Shown here: positions 30,911-40,200 of the stretch, one piece after another
Position numbering within the stretch: position 1 is the stretch's first letter
How the letters are laid out: each line of letters starts with the position of its first letter
The notes under the pieces: model-generated
Databases searched by the model: none
Told to the model about the DNA's origin: nothing
The model's input: only the letters and a program-made list of their open reading frames with translations
DNA from: a virus
IMG/VR virus record: IMGVR_UViG_3300044971_003230
Span: 1 to 41,810 of that record
Length of the DNA stretch: 41,810 bases
Strand: one strand, 5' to 3'
Program-made: the position numbers and the translations under genes

Positions 30911-31470
30911 CCCACAGCGACCTGATCAAAATTGCCGCCGCCTGGCTCCGCAAAAAGCGGCACTCTGTCATCATCACCGACATGTCGAGCGCCGCACAGG
31001 AAACCCCAGATGCCATTGGCTGGGGTGGAGGAAGCCAAAGCACGCTCATCGAGGCAAAAGCCAGTCGCGCCGATTTCCTGGCCGACAAATGGAAGCCATG
31101 GAAACGCGACCCGGAAAGAGGCATGGGAAACTGCCGCTACTACATCACCAGCCCGGGCATCATCAAAATCGAGGAGCTGCCACCAAAGTGGGGCCTGCTG
31201 GAAGTCACAGGGGAAAAAGTGCGCATCAAAGTGACCGCCGGCCGCCAAAAATCCAACCGCCTGGCAGAAAACCGACTGCTCATTTCCGCCATTCGCAGGG
31301 TGGGCAACAATCCGCCTCCAGGACTGAGCGTGCAATGCTACATCATGGAGACCAAATGCCGGGCCACCATCGGCATCAAACCCGCTCCCTGCTGCCCGCT
31401 CATCGAATCCGAGGATGATAAATGGAGGAAAGGAGAGGATCAGTACACCCTGGAGGGCAGCGAATCATGA
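30907..31470 (+). CDS. PD-(D/E)XK nuclease, MmcB-like
   Basis: 187 residues. PDAIGW (Asp35), then IEAKASRADFLAD (Glu49-Ala-Lys51), gives the D ... ExK signature. The following DKWKPWKRDPERGMGNCRYYITSPG also matches MmcB-type nucleases. The core fills ~residues 10-120; the C-terminal rest is accessory. It may act on single-stranded or damaged DNA in the recombination block. The second of two closely spaced ATGs (30907) is chosen because the first belongs to the preceding frame. Confidence 0.7.
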   Translation: MTHSDLIKIAAAWLRKKRHSVIITDMSSAAQETPDAIGWGGGSQSTLIEAKASRADFLADKWKPWKRDPERGMGNCRYYITSPGIIKIEELPPKWGLLEVTGEKVRIKVTAGRQKSNRLAENRLLISAIRRVGNNPPPGLSVQCYIMETKCRATIGIKPAPCCPLIESEDDKWRKGEDQYTLEGSES

Positions 31471-31685
31471 CCGACACGTTTTTCCCAAATCTGGACAGTC
31501 CGGCACCTCCCCTCGTCCGGCTGCGCGCCGAATATGCCGAGGCCCTGGAGGCATTTGAGCAAGCAGACGCCCACGAAGATGAATCTGGCGAACCGATCCC
31601 GTGGGTGGTGAAAAAAAGGCTGGAAGAAACACGTCTGAAGCTGCGTCAGGAGGAGGCAAAACAAGCCCTGCTGGCCGGTCAGTAA
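31467..31685 (+). CDS. Small acidic helical protein
   Basis: 72 residues starting at the ATGA overlap with the nuclease stop. Helical and charged (EYAEALEAFEQADAHEDESGE; VVKKRLEETRLKLRQEEAKQAL), a likely coiled coil. It is the last gene before the attachment region. Confidence 0.5.
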   Translation: MTDTFFPNLDSPAPPLVRLRAEYAEALEAFEQADAHEDESGEPIPWVVKKRLEETRLKLRQEEAKQALLAGQ

Positions 31686-31971
31686 ATGGATCGCAACTTT
31701 CGTCATTTTCGAAATCTGCTTCAAATTGCGTAAATCAGCGAGTAACCAAGCACCAAAACAACACCTTGAAAAGTTTCTAAATCGAACGCATTCAACGGAA
31801 TGAATAGCTAAAGCAGGCCCCTCTTAGACCATTCCCGGAAGATGGCAGAAGGTGTTTTGCACACACTCAAAACCAGCCTCTTCCCAGGAGAAATGACAAA
31901 AGTGACAAATGCGACGTGGGTAAAACAATGATGACTTTGGGTAACTCCGTGGTTAAGTTTTGCCACCCAAA
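31686..31971 (+). other. AT-rich integrase upstream region, candidate attP
   Basis: 286 nt, the longest gene-free stretch and visibly lower in GC than its flanks. It holds short direct repeats consistent with integrase arm sites: TGACAAA at 31894 and 31903 (9-bp period), TGGGTAA at 31917 and 31938, and a related GTGGTTAAG near 31950. GGTAAAAC and GTTTTGCC form a near-inverted pair. No tRNA-like core is visible, so the crossover site is not identified. Confidence 0.45.
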
Positions 31972-33177
31972 ATGCACCTCCCCTACCTGAAGGCCCGGAT
32001 CCGCCGCCACCCAAACACCCAGTACTGGCAGGCCGTCTTCTACGCCTGGGACCAAGCCGCCCAAAAATGGACGCGGTGCCTGAAATCGACCAAGACGACC
32101 AACAAGACCAAGGCCGCCAGCATTGCCCAGGAACTGCAGACCTTCGCCCTGCGCGTCCAGGAGGGCGCCGACACGTCCATCAGCCGCGACTACGTCCTGG
32201 ACACGCTCAACCACATCCTGCGGCTCGCCGGCCGCGAATACGTGACGCCATCCAAGCCCTGGGACGAATATTCCGCCGCCTGGCTCGAACTGCGCAAGCC
32301 ACGCACAGGCGCGCGCACCATGCTGAACTACAAGGGACACGTCAAAAGCCTGACCAGCTGGCTCGGCAAAAGGGCCTCCACAGACATTGCCACCCTGACA
32401 GCCCAGGACATTCAGGCATGGTACAACCACCTGATCGCCGAAGGCCGAACCCCTGCCACCGCCGACTGCAGCCTGAAAATCATCAAGCAGATATTCAACC
32501 GCGCCCAGGCCGAGGGATTCTGCCAGCGCAACCCGGTCGACCTCGTCGTCCGCCAGCATGGGGAGTCCAACGTGCGCGAACCGTTCACACTCGAGGAAAT
32601 CGCCCAGATCCTGAGCTATCTGCGCGACACCGGCCAAAAAGACTGGCTGACCGTCACGCTCCTGGGCATCTGCACCGGCCAGCGCCTTCGGGACTGCGCC
32701 CTGGCAGACTGGTCGCAGATCACAGAGCACAACAACACCCTCGTCTGGACCCTCAAGCAGGCCAAGACCGGTGCGCAGGTCATCATCCCCATAGTGGATC
32801 CCCTGGCGACAACCCTGCTGGCAGTCCCCAAAGCCGAGAGGAGCGGCGCGCTCGCCCCATCACTCGCCGAGCCTGCCAAACACAAAAGGACAGACCTTTC
32901 GACCCCGTTCTCCGCGATCCTGGACAAGGCTGGAATCACACGCACCACCCAGAACAAAAAAGACGGCGCCAAGGGCCAGAAGTGGACCAACAAGACCTAC
33001 CACAGCCTGCGGCACACCACCAACAGCCTCATGGCAAACGCTGGCATCAGCGACGACGTGCGCCGCAAGATCCTCGGCCACGCCAGCACCGCCATGAATG
33101 CCCGCTACACCCACCTCGATGTCAGCACCACAATGCCGGCGCTCCAGCAGGCCCTGGGAGGGCTGAACAACAGCTGA
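31972..33177 (+). CDS. int: Tyrosine-type integrase
   Basis: 401 residues from the ATG at 31972 (an in-frame TTG 12 nt upstream is less likely). A SAM-like core-binding domain spans ~95-185 (DEYSAAWLELRKPRTGARTMLNYKGHV). The catalytic domain has Arg238 (TGQRLRD), Lys265 (KQAKTG), His344-x2-Arg347 (YHSLRHT), His370 (LGHAS) and Tyr379 (ARYTH), the full active-site set. The N-terminal ~70 residues form the arm-binding part. The gene makes the phage temperate and integrating. No excisionase gene is obvious nearby. Confidence 0.9.
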   Translation: MHLPYLKARIRRHPNTQYWQAVFYAWDQAAQKWTRCLKSTKTTNKTKAASIAQELQTFALRVQEGADTSISRDYVLDTLNHILRLAGREYVTPSKPWDEYSAAWLELRKPRTGARTMLNYKGHVKSLTSWLGKRASTDIATLTAQDIQAWYNHLIAEGRTPATADCSLKIIKQIFNRAQAEGFCQRNPVDLVVRQHGESNVREPFTLEEIAQILSYLRDTGQKDWLTVTLLGICTGQRLRDCALADWSQITEHNNTLVWTLKQAKTGAQVIIPIVDPLATTLLAVPKAERSGALAPSLAEPAKHKRTDLSTPFSAILDKAGITRTTQNKKDGAKGQKWTNKTYHSLRHTTNSLMANAGISDDVRRKILGHASTAMNARYTHLDVSTTMPALQQALGGLNNS

Positions 33178-33211
33178 GAAGTCTCGAAAAAACAGGTTCT
33201 TTCTGCTCGCT

Positions 33212-33231
33212 TATGCGAACTAGCTCGCATA
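33212..33231. promoter_or_regulatory. Palindrome after the integrase gene
   Basis: TATGCGA and TCGCATA are separated by ACTAGC, which contains CTAG, giving a 20-bp near-perfect palindrome. It lies 16 nt before the ATG at 33248 and 34 nt after int. It could be an operator for a dimeric regulator or a weak stem-loop. Confidence 0.4.
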
Positions 33232-33247
33232 TCGTAAAAGCGGCACC

Positions 33248-33499
33248 ATGAAACAACCCTACCGCATCACCCTAACCTACAACGGCAATCGTCGCTTCCG
33301 GCAGCGATACCACGCAGCAGGAGCAAAAGGCAGCATGGATCGCGCTGCCGACCTCGCCCAATACATCACCGACCTGCACGACTCGTGCTGGATCCCAACC
33401 CCCAAAAAAACGATCACCTGCACCATCCGCCACGCGAGCATCATCAAGCGATTCGATCACCTGCCCAGCGCCGACACTATCCTTCAAGCAAAACTCTAA
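33248..33499 (+). CDS. Small basic protein after the integrase
   Basis: 83 residues: RITLTYNGNRRFRQRYH at the start (basic beta-type), then a helix (DRAADLAQYITDLHD) and a basic tail. Excisionase-like size and charge, but without a clear winged-helix pattern; not recognised. Confidence 0.45.
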   Translation: MKQPYRITLTYNGNRRFRQRYHAAGAKGSMDRAADLAQYITDLHDSCWIPTPKKTITCTIRHASIIKRFDHLPSADTILQAKL

Positions 33500-33524
33500 A
33501 CCTTGACACATCTCACTCACCACC

Positions 33525-33884
33525 ATGCACGACCCTGACCACGAACACGAAATCGACGCCGCCCTTGAAGCCATGCGCTTCGAAAAAACCGAGTCCACCA
33601 CCGGCACCCGCTGGCAGATCCAGCCCACCCGGCTGACGTGCGGAGACGCCTGCGTCGGCTCAGCCGCCCTCATTATGGCCGAATGCTACAACGGCCCCGG
33701 CGAGATCGCCGCCTACGAGCCCGTCGGCATCGGCTACCATCTGGACGAAACCCTGCTCCTGATCGCCGAGGACTACCGCCGCCGACGCCCAGAAAACAAC
33801 GACTTTTGCCCCGAAGGCTACGCCATCTACAACCGCGACGCCTACGGACGCTATCGCCGCGACGCTGAAATCACCAAAGCCTGA
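33525..33884 (+). CDS. Unrecognised protein
   Basis: 119 residues. An acidic N-terminus (DPDHEHEIDAALEAM) is followed by LTCGDACVGSAALIMAECY and a Tyr/Arg-rich C-terminus (DYRRRRPE; YAIYNRDAYGRYRRD). No family recognised. A CCTTGACACA upstream resembles a -35 box without a good -10. Confidence 0.45.
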   Translation: MHDPDHEHEIDAALEAMRFEKTESTTGTRWQIQPTRLTCGDACVGSAALIMAECYNGPGEIAAYEPVGIGYHLDETLLLIAEDYRRRRPENNDFCPEGYAIYNRDAYGRYRRDAEITKA

Positions 33885-33903
33885 ACCAGGCACCAGCCCA
33901 AAC

Positions 33904-34065
33904 ATGAAGCACAAATGCAGTAAATGCGGCCACGTCGATGAGATCCAGGCCATAAATCAGGTCAAAGGAGGCAAGGCGCGTTGGAAAGGGACCACCGCTC
34001 AGCAGCGCAGCGAAGCCGCCCGCAAGGCAGCTTTGGCACGACACGCAAAGCCAAAAGAGAAGTGA
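33904..34065 (+). CDS. 53-residue zinc-ribbon protein
   Basis: A short gene, easily missed, starting at ATG 33904. Its N-terminus has CSKCGH, one knuckle of a zinc ribbon. The rest (KGGKARWKGTTAQQRSEAARKAALARHAK) is the basic helical tail shared by many short phage proteins of this kind. It probably binds nucleic acid. A second Cys pair is missing, so zinc binding would need a partner. Confidence 0.55.
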   Translation: MKHKCSKCGHVDEIQAINQVKGGKARWKGTTAQQRSEAARKAALARHAKPKEK

Positions 34066-34080
34066 ATCCTTGACGCGCAT

Positions 34081-34101
34081 GGTATGACTACGCGTCATGC
34101 C
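34081..34101 (+). promoter_or_regulatory. Recurrent palindromic control site, copy 10, overlapping the terminase start codon
   Basis: GGTATGAC-TACGC-GTCATGCC; its GTCATG includes the ATG of the terminase gene (34097-34099). The arms pair completely if one G-U is allowed. A regulator bound here could block initiation directly. Confidence 0.6.
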
Positions 34102-35917
34102 CTCCCCCAAAACAGCCGCCGAGCAAGCGCCGACCGAAATGCCCGTCATTCTGCCGACCGCCGAGCAGATTGAGATCGGCGACGCCCTGTTCAACGAGGC
34201 GATGGCAAAGCGTCTCCTGAGCGACAAACGCTGGCGGCTGGCAAACCTCTACTGGATCAAGCCGGAGGGCGGCGGTGACCCCATCAGGTTCGTCCCCAGG
34301 GACATCCAGTGGGAAATCTACAACCACCTGATCGACACCCCGCACATACCGGCCTACATCATCAAAAGCCGCCGCCTGGGGTTTTCGACGGCCCTGAGCG
34401 TGTTCTCCGGCGACCAGGTCGCGTTCGAGGCAGGCCGGAACCTGAACCTCGTCGACCTCACACAGCCCGACGCTCACAAGAAGATGCGTGAGCAGGTGCG
34501 TTACGCCATCGACTCTCTCCCCAGAGCGATCCTCAGCCGCCAGGAATTCGGCGCCAGGAACGAAGGCCACCTCTCGATGCGGATCAAAGGGCAGCCCGAG
34601 TCCGCCCTGTCCAACCTCTTCGCAGGCATGAACGCCCGAGGTGGCGACTGCTCCGGCCTGTGGGTCTCGGAATGGGGGCCGCTGGCTGCCCAGGACCCAT
34701 ACCGATCCGGGAAAATCCTGGCCGGAGCCTTCCCGGCAGCACGTAAAGGCTGGCGCTGTGTGGAAACCACCTGGATGGGAGGCAAGAACGGCGACCTGTG
34801 GAACCTGATTGAGCCGATCTACAGCGGTAGCCCAAACGCCGATGGCAAGATTTACTTCTTCCCCTGGCACGGAGATCCCGTGTGCGTGTCGCTCACCGGC
34901 GAGATCACCGACGACGTGCGCGACTACTTCCGCGACCTCGAGGAGCAGCTGGGCCGAAAGTTCTCGGAGGAGCAAAAGAAATGGTGGGCGATCGAAAAGA
35001 CCAGGCTGCAGATCAAGATGCCGCAGGAATTCCCGTCCACGCTCGAGGAAGCCCTGTCCGCCCCAGGCAACGCACCAAGGTTCAGCGAACGCGGCTGCAA
35101 CCGCATTGAGAAAGCCCTGAAAGACCTGCGATGCCAGTACGGCACGATCATCGAGAAGAACGACCGCGCCATCTGGGAGGAACTTGGAGAGCGCGAAGGA
35201 TCCGCATGGTGCCGCATCTGGGAGCACCCTCAGCCAGGCCGGACCTACATCATCGGAGCTGACTGGTGTACCGGCCAGAAAACCGTCACCGAGGATCCGG
35301 ACTTCCACGCCGTCCCATTGATCCGCGCCGGTTACATGACCGACACAGGGTTGTCCGTCCCGGCGGCCGTCGTCGCCGCCATCAAACCCAAGGTCAGGCT
35401 CGACCTGGATGTGCTGTGCAAGCAGATCCGCGCCATGCAGCTGTATTACGGCGACTGCATGGTCGTGCCCGAAATCAACAACATGCACGGAGTGATCGCC
35501 CTCCTGCAGCAGGCAGGCGTCACCAACATTTTCGAGCGCCAGCTGCACCCCGACTCCAAGGAGGACAAAAGGTTGCTGACCGAACTCGGCTGGAACACCA
35601 CCAAGACCACCAAGCCGCTCATCATCGACAACCTGGCCACCATCATCCGCGAAGAAGGGCTGCTGGTCTACTGTCCGCACATCCTGAGCGAACTGCGAGC
35701 ATTCCAGACCAACAACATGGCCCTGGTCGGCCATCATGACGACTGGGTTATGGCCCTGGCCATCGGCATGCACGCCCTGCCGCTTGCCTCCCCCATGGCC
35801 GCCCGACCCGTGGCCGTCAGCCGAGCGCCGAGCGACCACAACCCCGACTACTACAACGCCACCCCGGCCGAACTCCTCTTCGGTCCAGAAAATTTCCGTG
35901 ACAGCATTCTGTCATGA
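34097..35917 (+). CDS. terL: Terminase large subunit
   Basis: 606 residues. The ATPase has Walker A-like IIKSRRLGFST (88-98) and Walker B LWVSEWG (188-194) with Glu192 as the catalytic acid. The RNase H-like nuclease has IIGADW (Asp389), VVPEIN (Glu459) and HHDDWVMALAIG (Asp548/549). This is the normal order for TerL, the motor and nuclease that packages DNA through the portal. It starts within a palindromic control site and is followed by two helical virion-type genes. The candidate small subunit lies far away (16087). Confidence 0.9.
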   Translation: MPSPKTAAEQAPTEMPVILPTAEQIEIGDALFNEAMAKRLLSDKRWRLANLYWIKPEGGGDPIRFVPRDIQWEIYNHLIDTPHIPAYIIKSRRLGFSTALSVFSGDQVAFEAGRNLNLVDLTQPDAHKKMREQVRYAIDSLPRAILSRQEFGARNEGHLSMRIKGQPESALSNLFAGMNARGGDCSGLWVSEWGPLAAQDPYRSGKILAGAFPAARKGWRCVETTWMGGKNGDLWNLIEPIYSGSPNADGKIYFFPWHGDPVCVSLTGEITDDVRDYFRDLEEQLGRKFSEEQKKWWAIEKTRLQIKMPQEFPSTLEEALSAPGNAPRFSERGCNRIEKALKDLRCQYGTIIEKNDRAIWEELGEREGSAWCRIWEHPQPGRTYIIGADWCTGQKTVTEDPDFHAVPLIRAGYMTDTGLSVPAAVVAAIKPKVRLDLDVLCKQIRAMQLYYGDCMVVPEINNMHGVIALLQQAGVTNIFERQLHPDSKEDKRLLTELGWNTTKTTKPLIIDNLATIIREEGLLVYCPHILSELRAFQTNNMALVGHHDDWVMALAIGMHALPLASPMAARPVAVSRAPSDHNPDYYNATPAELLFGPENFRDSILS

Positions 35918-35918
35918 T

Positions 35919-35939
35919 AGTATGACTACACGGCAAACC
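35919..35939 (+). promoter_or_regulatory. Recurrent palindromic control site, copy 11
   Basis: AGTATGAC-TACAC-GGCAAACC, 2 nt after the terminase stop and 10 nt before the ATG at 35950. The arms are imperfect but the TATGACTACAC core matches copies 9 and 10. Confidence 0.5.
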
Positions 35940-35949
35940 TTCGCATACC

Positions 35950-36486
35950 ATGGGTGATCTTTCCAAATGGCGCCGCACAGCGGCAACCCGCACAGCGGCC
36001 AACATGCCGAATCTCATGGCTGGTGCCACCACACACGCCAACGGGCAGGTGCTCACCAAAGACGGCCTCAACATCACCGAGCAGGTCCGAGCTTATCAGG
36101 ACGCGCAAGGCGCCCAGACTGCCAAGAAGTTCACGGATGCGCAGAATGCCGCTGATGTCGCCAAGGTTGAGCAGGCGGCCGTCGAGGATGCCATGTCCGA
36201 AAACTCCGCCCGCAACAAAGCGATGACCAACATCGCATTCGGGCAGGCAGCCGGACAAGGGGGCGCGCTTGGCCGAGGCACATTCCGCCGGCGCAACGCC
36301 GCCGTCAAAATCTCCAACGCCCTGGGAAGCCTTGCCAAGTCCAACGCCGGCAGCCTGAAAGACGCCCGACTTAAGACAGTCCGAGCGCAGCAGGCCGCAG
36401 ACATCACCCGCAGCCAACCGCAGCTTGGCTACGACCTCGCCCTGTCTGGCGTGCAGGGCCAGATTCTGAAGAACCGCATGGTCTGA
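35950..36486 (+). CDS. Helical virion-type protein downstream of terminase
   Basis: 178 residues, Ala/Gln/Asn-rich, predicted mostly helical (AAVEDAMSENSARNKAMTNIA; GALGRGTFRRRNAAVKISNAL). Its composition resembles internal or ejection proteins of podoviruses. It is followed 4 nt later by the 36491 gene. No motif identifies it. Confidence 0.5.
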   Translation: MGDLSKWRRTAATRTAANMPNLMAGATTHANGQVLTKDGLNITEQVRAYQDAQGAQTAKKFTDAQNAADVAKVEQAAVEDAMSENSARNKAMTNIAFGQAAGQGGALGRGTFRRRNAAVKISNALGSLAKSNAGSLKDARLKTVRAQQAADITRSQPQLGYDLALSGVQGQILKNRMV

Positions 36487-36490
36487 CATC

Positions 36491-37177
36491 ATGGCCCTTC
36501 GACCCGACACTCCCGAAACCCGCATGGTGCCCGTGGCCGGTCGCCAGTTCGCCGAACGCCGTCTGATGCGTGGCGTGGGCGCAAAGGAACGCGCCGTTGG
36601 AAACGCTTGGAGCCGTCTCACCTCACGAGACCGGCAGCGATACGGCAACCAGCGGAACTTCGCCGACGCCATGCAGCAGGAAGCCAACCGCCGCGCCATC
36701 GCCGCTGAAGAGGATCGCGAGGAGATGCTGCGCAACAAAGGCCGTGAGATGGCCGGCAAGACCAGCCAGCCCACCACCAATTACGACAGCATTGTCATCA
36801 AACCGGAAACCGACCGCTTCATCCAGAACGAGGTGGACAAGGACATGTACCCCGAAGGTCGGCCAGCACCAAAAAATCCAGCCACGTCTCTAGCTGATGC
36901 TATAAGGCAAGGCCGGATCAAGGATCCCAGCAACGTACACGCCATAAGAGGCCTGCATTATACAGACAAAGAAGACAAGCAATCCAGCGACCGTGGATAC
37001 GATAATGCTGACTGGCAAGGCTACGTCGATGAAAACGCAAGCGACGAAGACAAGGAACAAGCCAGGCTTGAAAAAAAACGGGCCAGGCTCCTGACCAAGC
37101 AATACCAGGACGAAAGCCTAGCGCGCGCACGGATGCGTGGGCAACTTGGCAATCGTACCCCAAACCGCATTTACTAA
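36491..37177 (+). CDS. Charged helical virion-type protein
   Basis: 228 residues, highly charged (MALRPDTPETRMV, RDRQRYGNQRNFADAMQQEANRRAI). The segment encoded around 36880-37130 is visibly poorer in GC and uses codons such as ATA, TTA and CTA that are rare in the neighbours. It encodes LHYTDKEDKQSSDRGYDNADW, so a recently acquired or less-constrained part is possible. Position suggests a virion role. Confidence 0.5.
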   Translation: MALRPDTPETRMVPVAGRQFAERRLMRGVGAKERAVGNAWSRLTSRDRQRYGNQRNFADAMQQEANRRAIAAEEDREEMLRNKGREMAGKTSQPTTNYDSIVIKPETDRFIQNEVDKDMYPEGRPAPKNPATSLADAIRQGRIKDPSNVHAIRGLHYTDKEDKQSSDRGYDNADWQGYVDENASDEDKEQARLEKKRARLLTKQYQDESLARARMRGQLGNRTPNRIY

Positions 37178-37247
37178 CACCCTCCCCCGGACTCTTCAGG
37201 CGACGTCGTCGAGGCCGTGAACCGCACACGCTGCTCACCGCCACCCC

Positions 37248-40200
37248 ATGCCAAACGAAATCGACGCCGCCCTTGCCTCCTTCCGCCCCGACCCCGAAGC
37301 CCTGAAAAACAGCCGCCTCCGGCGGCGCAAGTCCGATGAGGAACTCATCCGCGAAGGCTACGAGGAGCAGAGCAAGCTGATCGAGGAGCAGGCCAAGGAA
37401 CAGGCACGCGCCGAGAAAGAAATGGCCCGCAAACGCGAGCGCCGCGCCAAAGAGCAGGCCCGCATGGAGGAAGATCGCGCCAAGGCCGACATCGACGCCG
37501 CCAACGACCAGAACAAACCCATCTACCGCCGCGAAGGCCGCCCGACCTACACCGACAGCGCCGGCCGCGTTCGCCCTGTGCACGACGACGCCACCTGGGC
37601 GGACATGCAAAAGCAGAAAAAGCTCGAAGAGGAGCAGAAAGCCCAGGCAAAAGCGGATGCGGCCTTCCGCAAGGCTGAAAGCGTCCGGCTCAACAAGGAA
37701 AGCAACGCCATCGAGGATGACGTAGCGAGGTTCAAAACCGCCGGACACATTGCCAGCCAGGCGGTGCAGGCGAAAGCGGCCGAAATCACCACGCTGAACA
37801 ACCAAATCAAAAACCTCGAGGATGCGGCCGCTTCAGAAGCCGACCTTGCCCGCCTCGACAGCCTCCGCAGCCGACGCGACACCGCCATCGAGGAGAAGGC
37901 AGCCCTGGAAAACAACGAGCGCACCATCGGCATCGCCCGCACCAACCGCGAGCTCGAGCTCGCCCCGGAACAGCGCAAGATCGAACAGCAGCGCGCAGGA
38001 CTGCCCATCATGACAGCCCCCAGGCTGGACGCCGTCAAGAGCGCCGCGATCGATGTGCCCAACCCATCGCCCGAGCCCGCCAGCGCAGATCCTACCAGGA
38101 CAGCCGCCGTGCTCCGCGATCACATCACACTGCTCCGGGAAAAGGGAGATTTCGAGCGCGCAGACGCCCTGGAGCGCCGCCTCACCGATCCGGAAGGCTG
38201 GAATGCCGAGCAGGCAGCATTCCGCGCCGGCGCCACCGCCGAGCAACTGCAGCAGACCATCGAAAGCCAGGCGACCGAAATCACCGCCCGGGCAGCCTCG
38301 CTGCGGCAAAACTATGACGCTCTCAAGGCCAGCCAGCAGCAGTACGTCACGCTGCTGGACAAGGCCCGCTCCGACAATGAGCAGCTGCTGGCAGGCACTT
38401 ACAGCGACGGCGACGTCGTCGAGGTGCAGACCGTCGACGGACAGACCGAACGCTGGCACAAAGGCGCCCTGGGCACCTATCAGCAGGCCGCAGAAGGCCT
38501 CCGTCGATGGGAAGCCGAGAACCGCGGCAAGATCGACCTGCTCGACGTCGATCGCCAACAGCTGCAGATCGACGCCAGCAACCTGGACAAACACCAGAAA
38601 GCCCTGGCCTACAAGGGCCGCGAGCAGCAGCGCAACCTCGATGCCGAGCGCGCCACCGCCCTGAACAAACTGCGCTCCGAACCGGGCATGGCGCCGTTCG
38701 CCGACGAAATCGACGCCGAAGTGACCAGCATCCGGCAACGGACGGCGGACATCAGCCGGAAATACAGCGATCCGGCTCTCCGGAGCAGCGCCATGAAGGC
38801 CCTCGATGAGGAGCTGCGCGCCACCCGCACCGACCGCCAGCAGCGCATGCAGGCCGTCCAGGACTCCGCCAAGGATCTGTACGAGTCATTCGGCAAGAAC
38901 CTCAACATCACCGACTGGGCAAACGACGAATCCGTTGGAAAAGGCGGATCCATTGATCTGGCCGGTGAAGCCCGTCGCCGTGGATTCACCGAGGAGGAAG
39001 GCCGCCGCATCCTCGACATGGCGCGCAAGTCCGACTGGACCCGCCCCATGGTCGGCGAGGCTGCCAAAGGCAACGACTACGGCCCCGACATCGCCACCGG
39101 CATCGGCAATGCCCTGGCCTACCTCACAGGCAACGACACTGTGGCCGAACCGAGCCGCAACCTGCCGGACGGCAGCCTGAGCATCAACCCTGCCCTCTGG
39201 CTCGACGAGAAAGCCTACATGAAGGCCGCCTCGGAAGCCGCGACCGGCAAGGATGCCAAAGACCAGGCCCGGAAGGTGTTCCCCAAACTCCAGGAAATGG
39301 CAGCCGCTGCGATGGTTTCCCAGCTGGAAACCGAGCTCAAACTGCCCGGGCTGCCCGACTTCAACACCTGGCGCACCGAGTTTTTGCAGGCCAACCAGGA
39401 GAATGCCCGCAAGCCGCTCGCCCAGCAGGCCCTGGCCTACCTGAAGGACATGAAGGCCAGGAACCCTGGCAGCCAGGCCGTGGACAGCCTTGCCCGCAAT
39501 CTGACCAAGGGACTCCTCGACCTTGGCAGCACCCTCTACGGCGCCGCCCTGCTGGCGACTGGATCAGAATCCGTCGGCAGGCTCGCTCAGGATTCCAACG
39601 CCCTGGCGCAGAGCGCGATCGCGGCCGGCGACCAGAAAACCAGCATCGACGGCACCCTGCTGCGTGCTGGCAACCTGACCGCCCAGCTGATCCCCCAGCT
39701 GGCCCCGATCATGATCGGTGGCGGACTCCTGGCAGCTACCGGCAGGATTTCGCCCATGCTGGGCGCCAGCATCCTGTCTGGCACGCAGACCGCTGGACTC
39801 CAGGAAGGCAGCAGTTACACCGCCCTGCGTGCCAAGGGACTGACCCACAAACAGGCCTATGAACGCACCTGGGCACCAGCGCTGACATCCGGCATCATGA
39901 CCGGGCTGCTCACTTTCCTGGGAGGCAAGACCGGCGGCGAAGCTGCGCTGGCCGGACTCATGAACAAGGCAGGCCGCGAGGCCGCCCGGAATGCCCTGCG
40001 GAAATCCGTGTCGTCCGTCGGCGGCTTGCTCAAAACCATCGGAGCTAACGCCGCCGGTGAAATCGCCGAGGAAGTCCCCGACGAACTGTTCTCCCAGATC
40101 TCCGAAGCCATCGCCACCGAAGGCCCACGCGCCAACCTGGCGCCCGTCATCGACTCATTCGTGCGGTCGCTGCCCGAACTCGCGCTGTCCGTCGGTGCGA

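Noticed and set aside
34088-35839. 583-codon open frame on the - strand opposite the terminase gene
   Set aside because: Terminase motifs are intact on the + strand, so this is a composition shadow.
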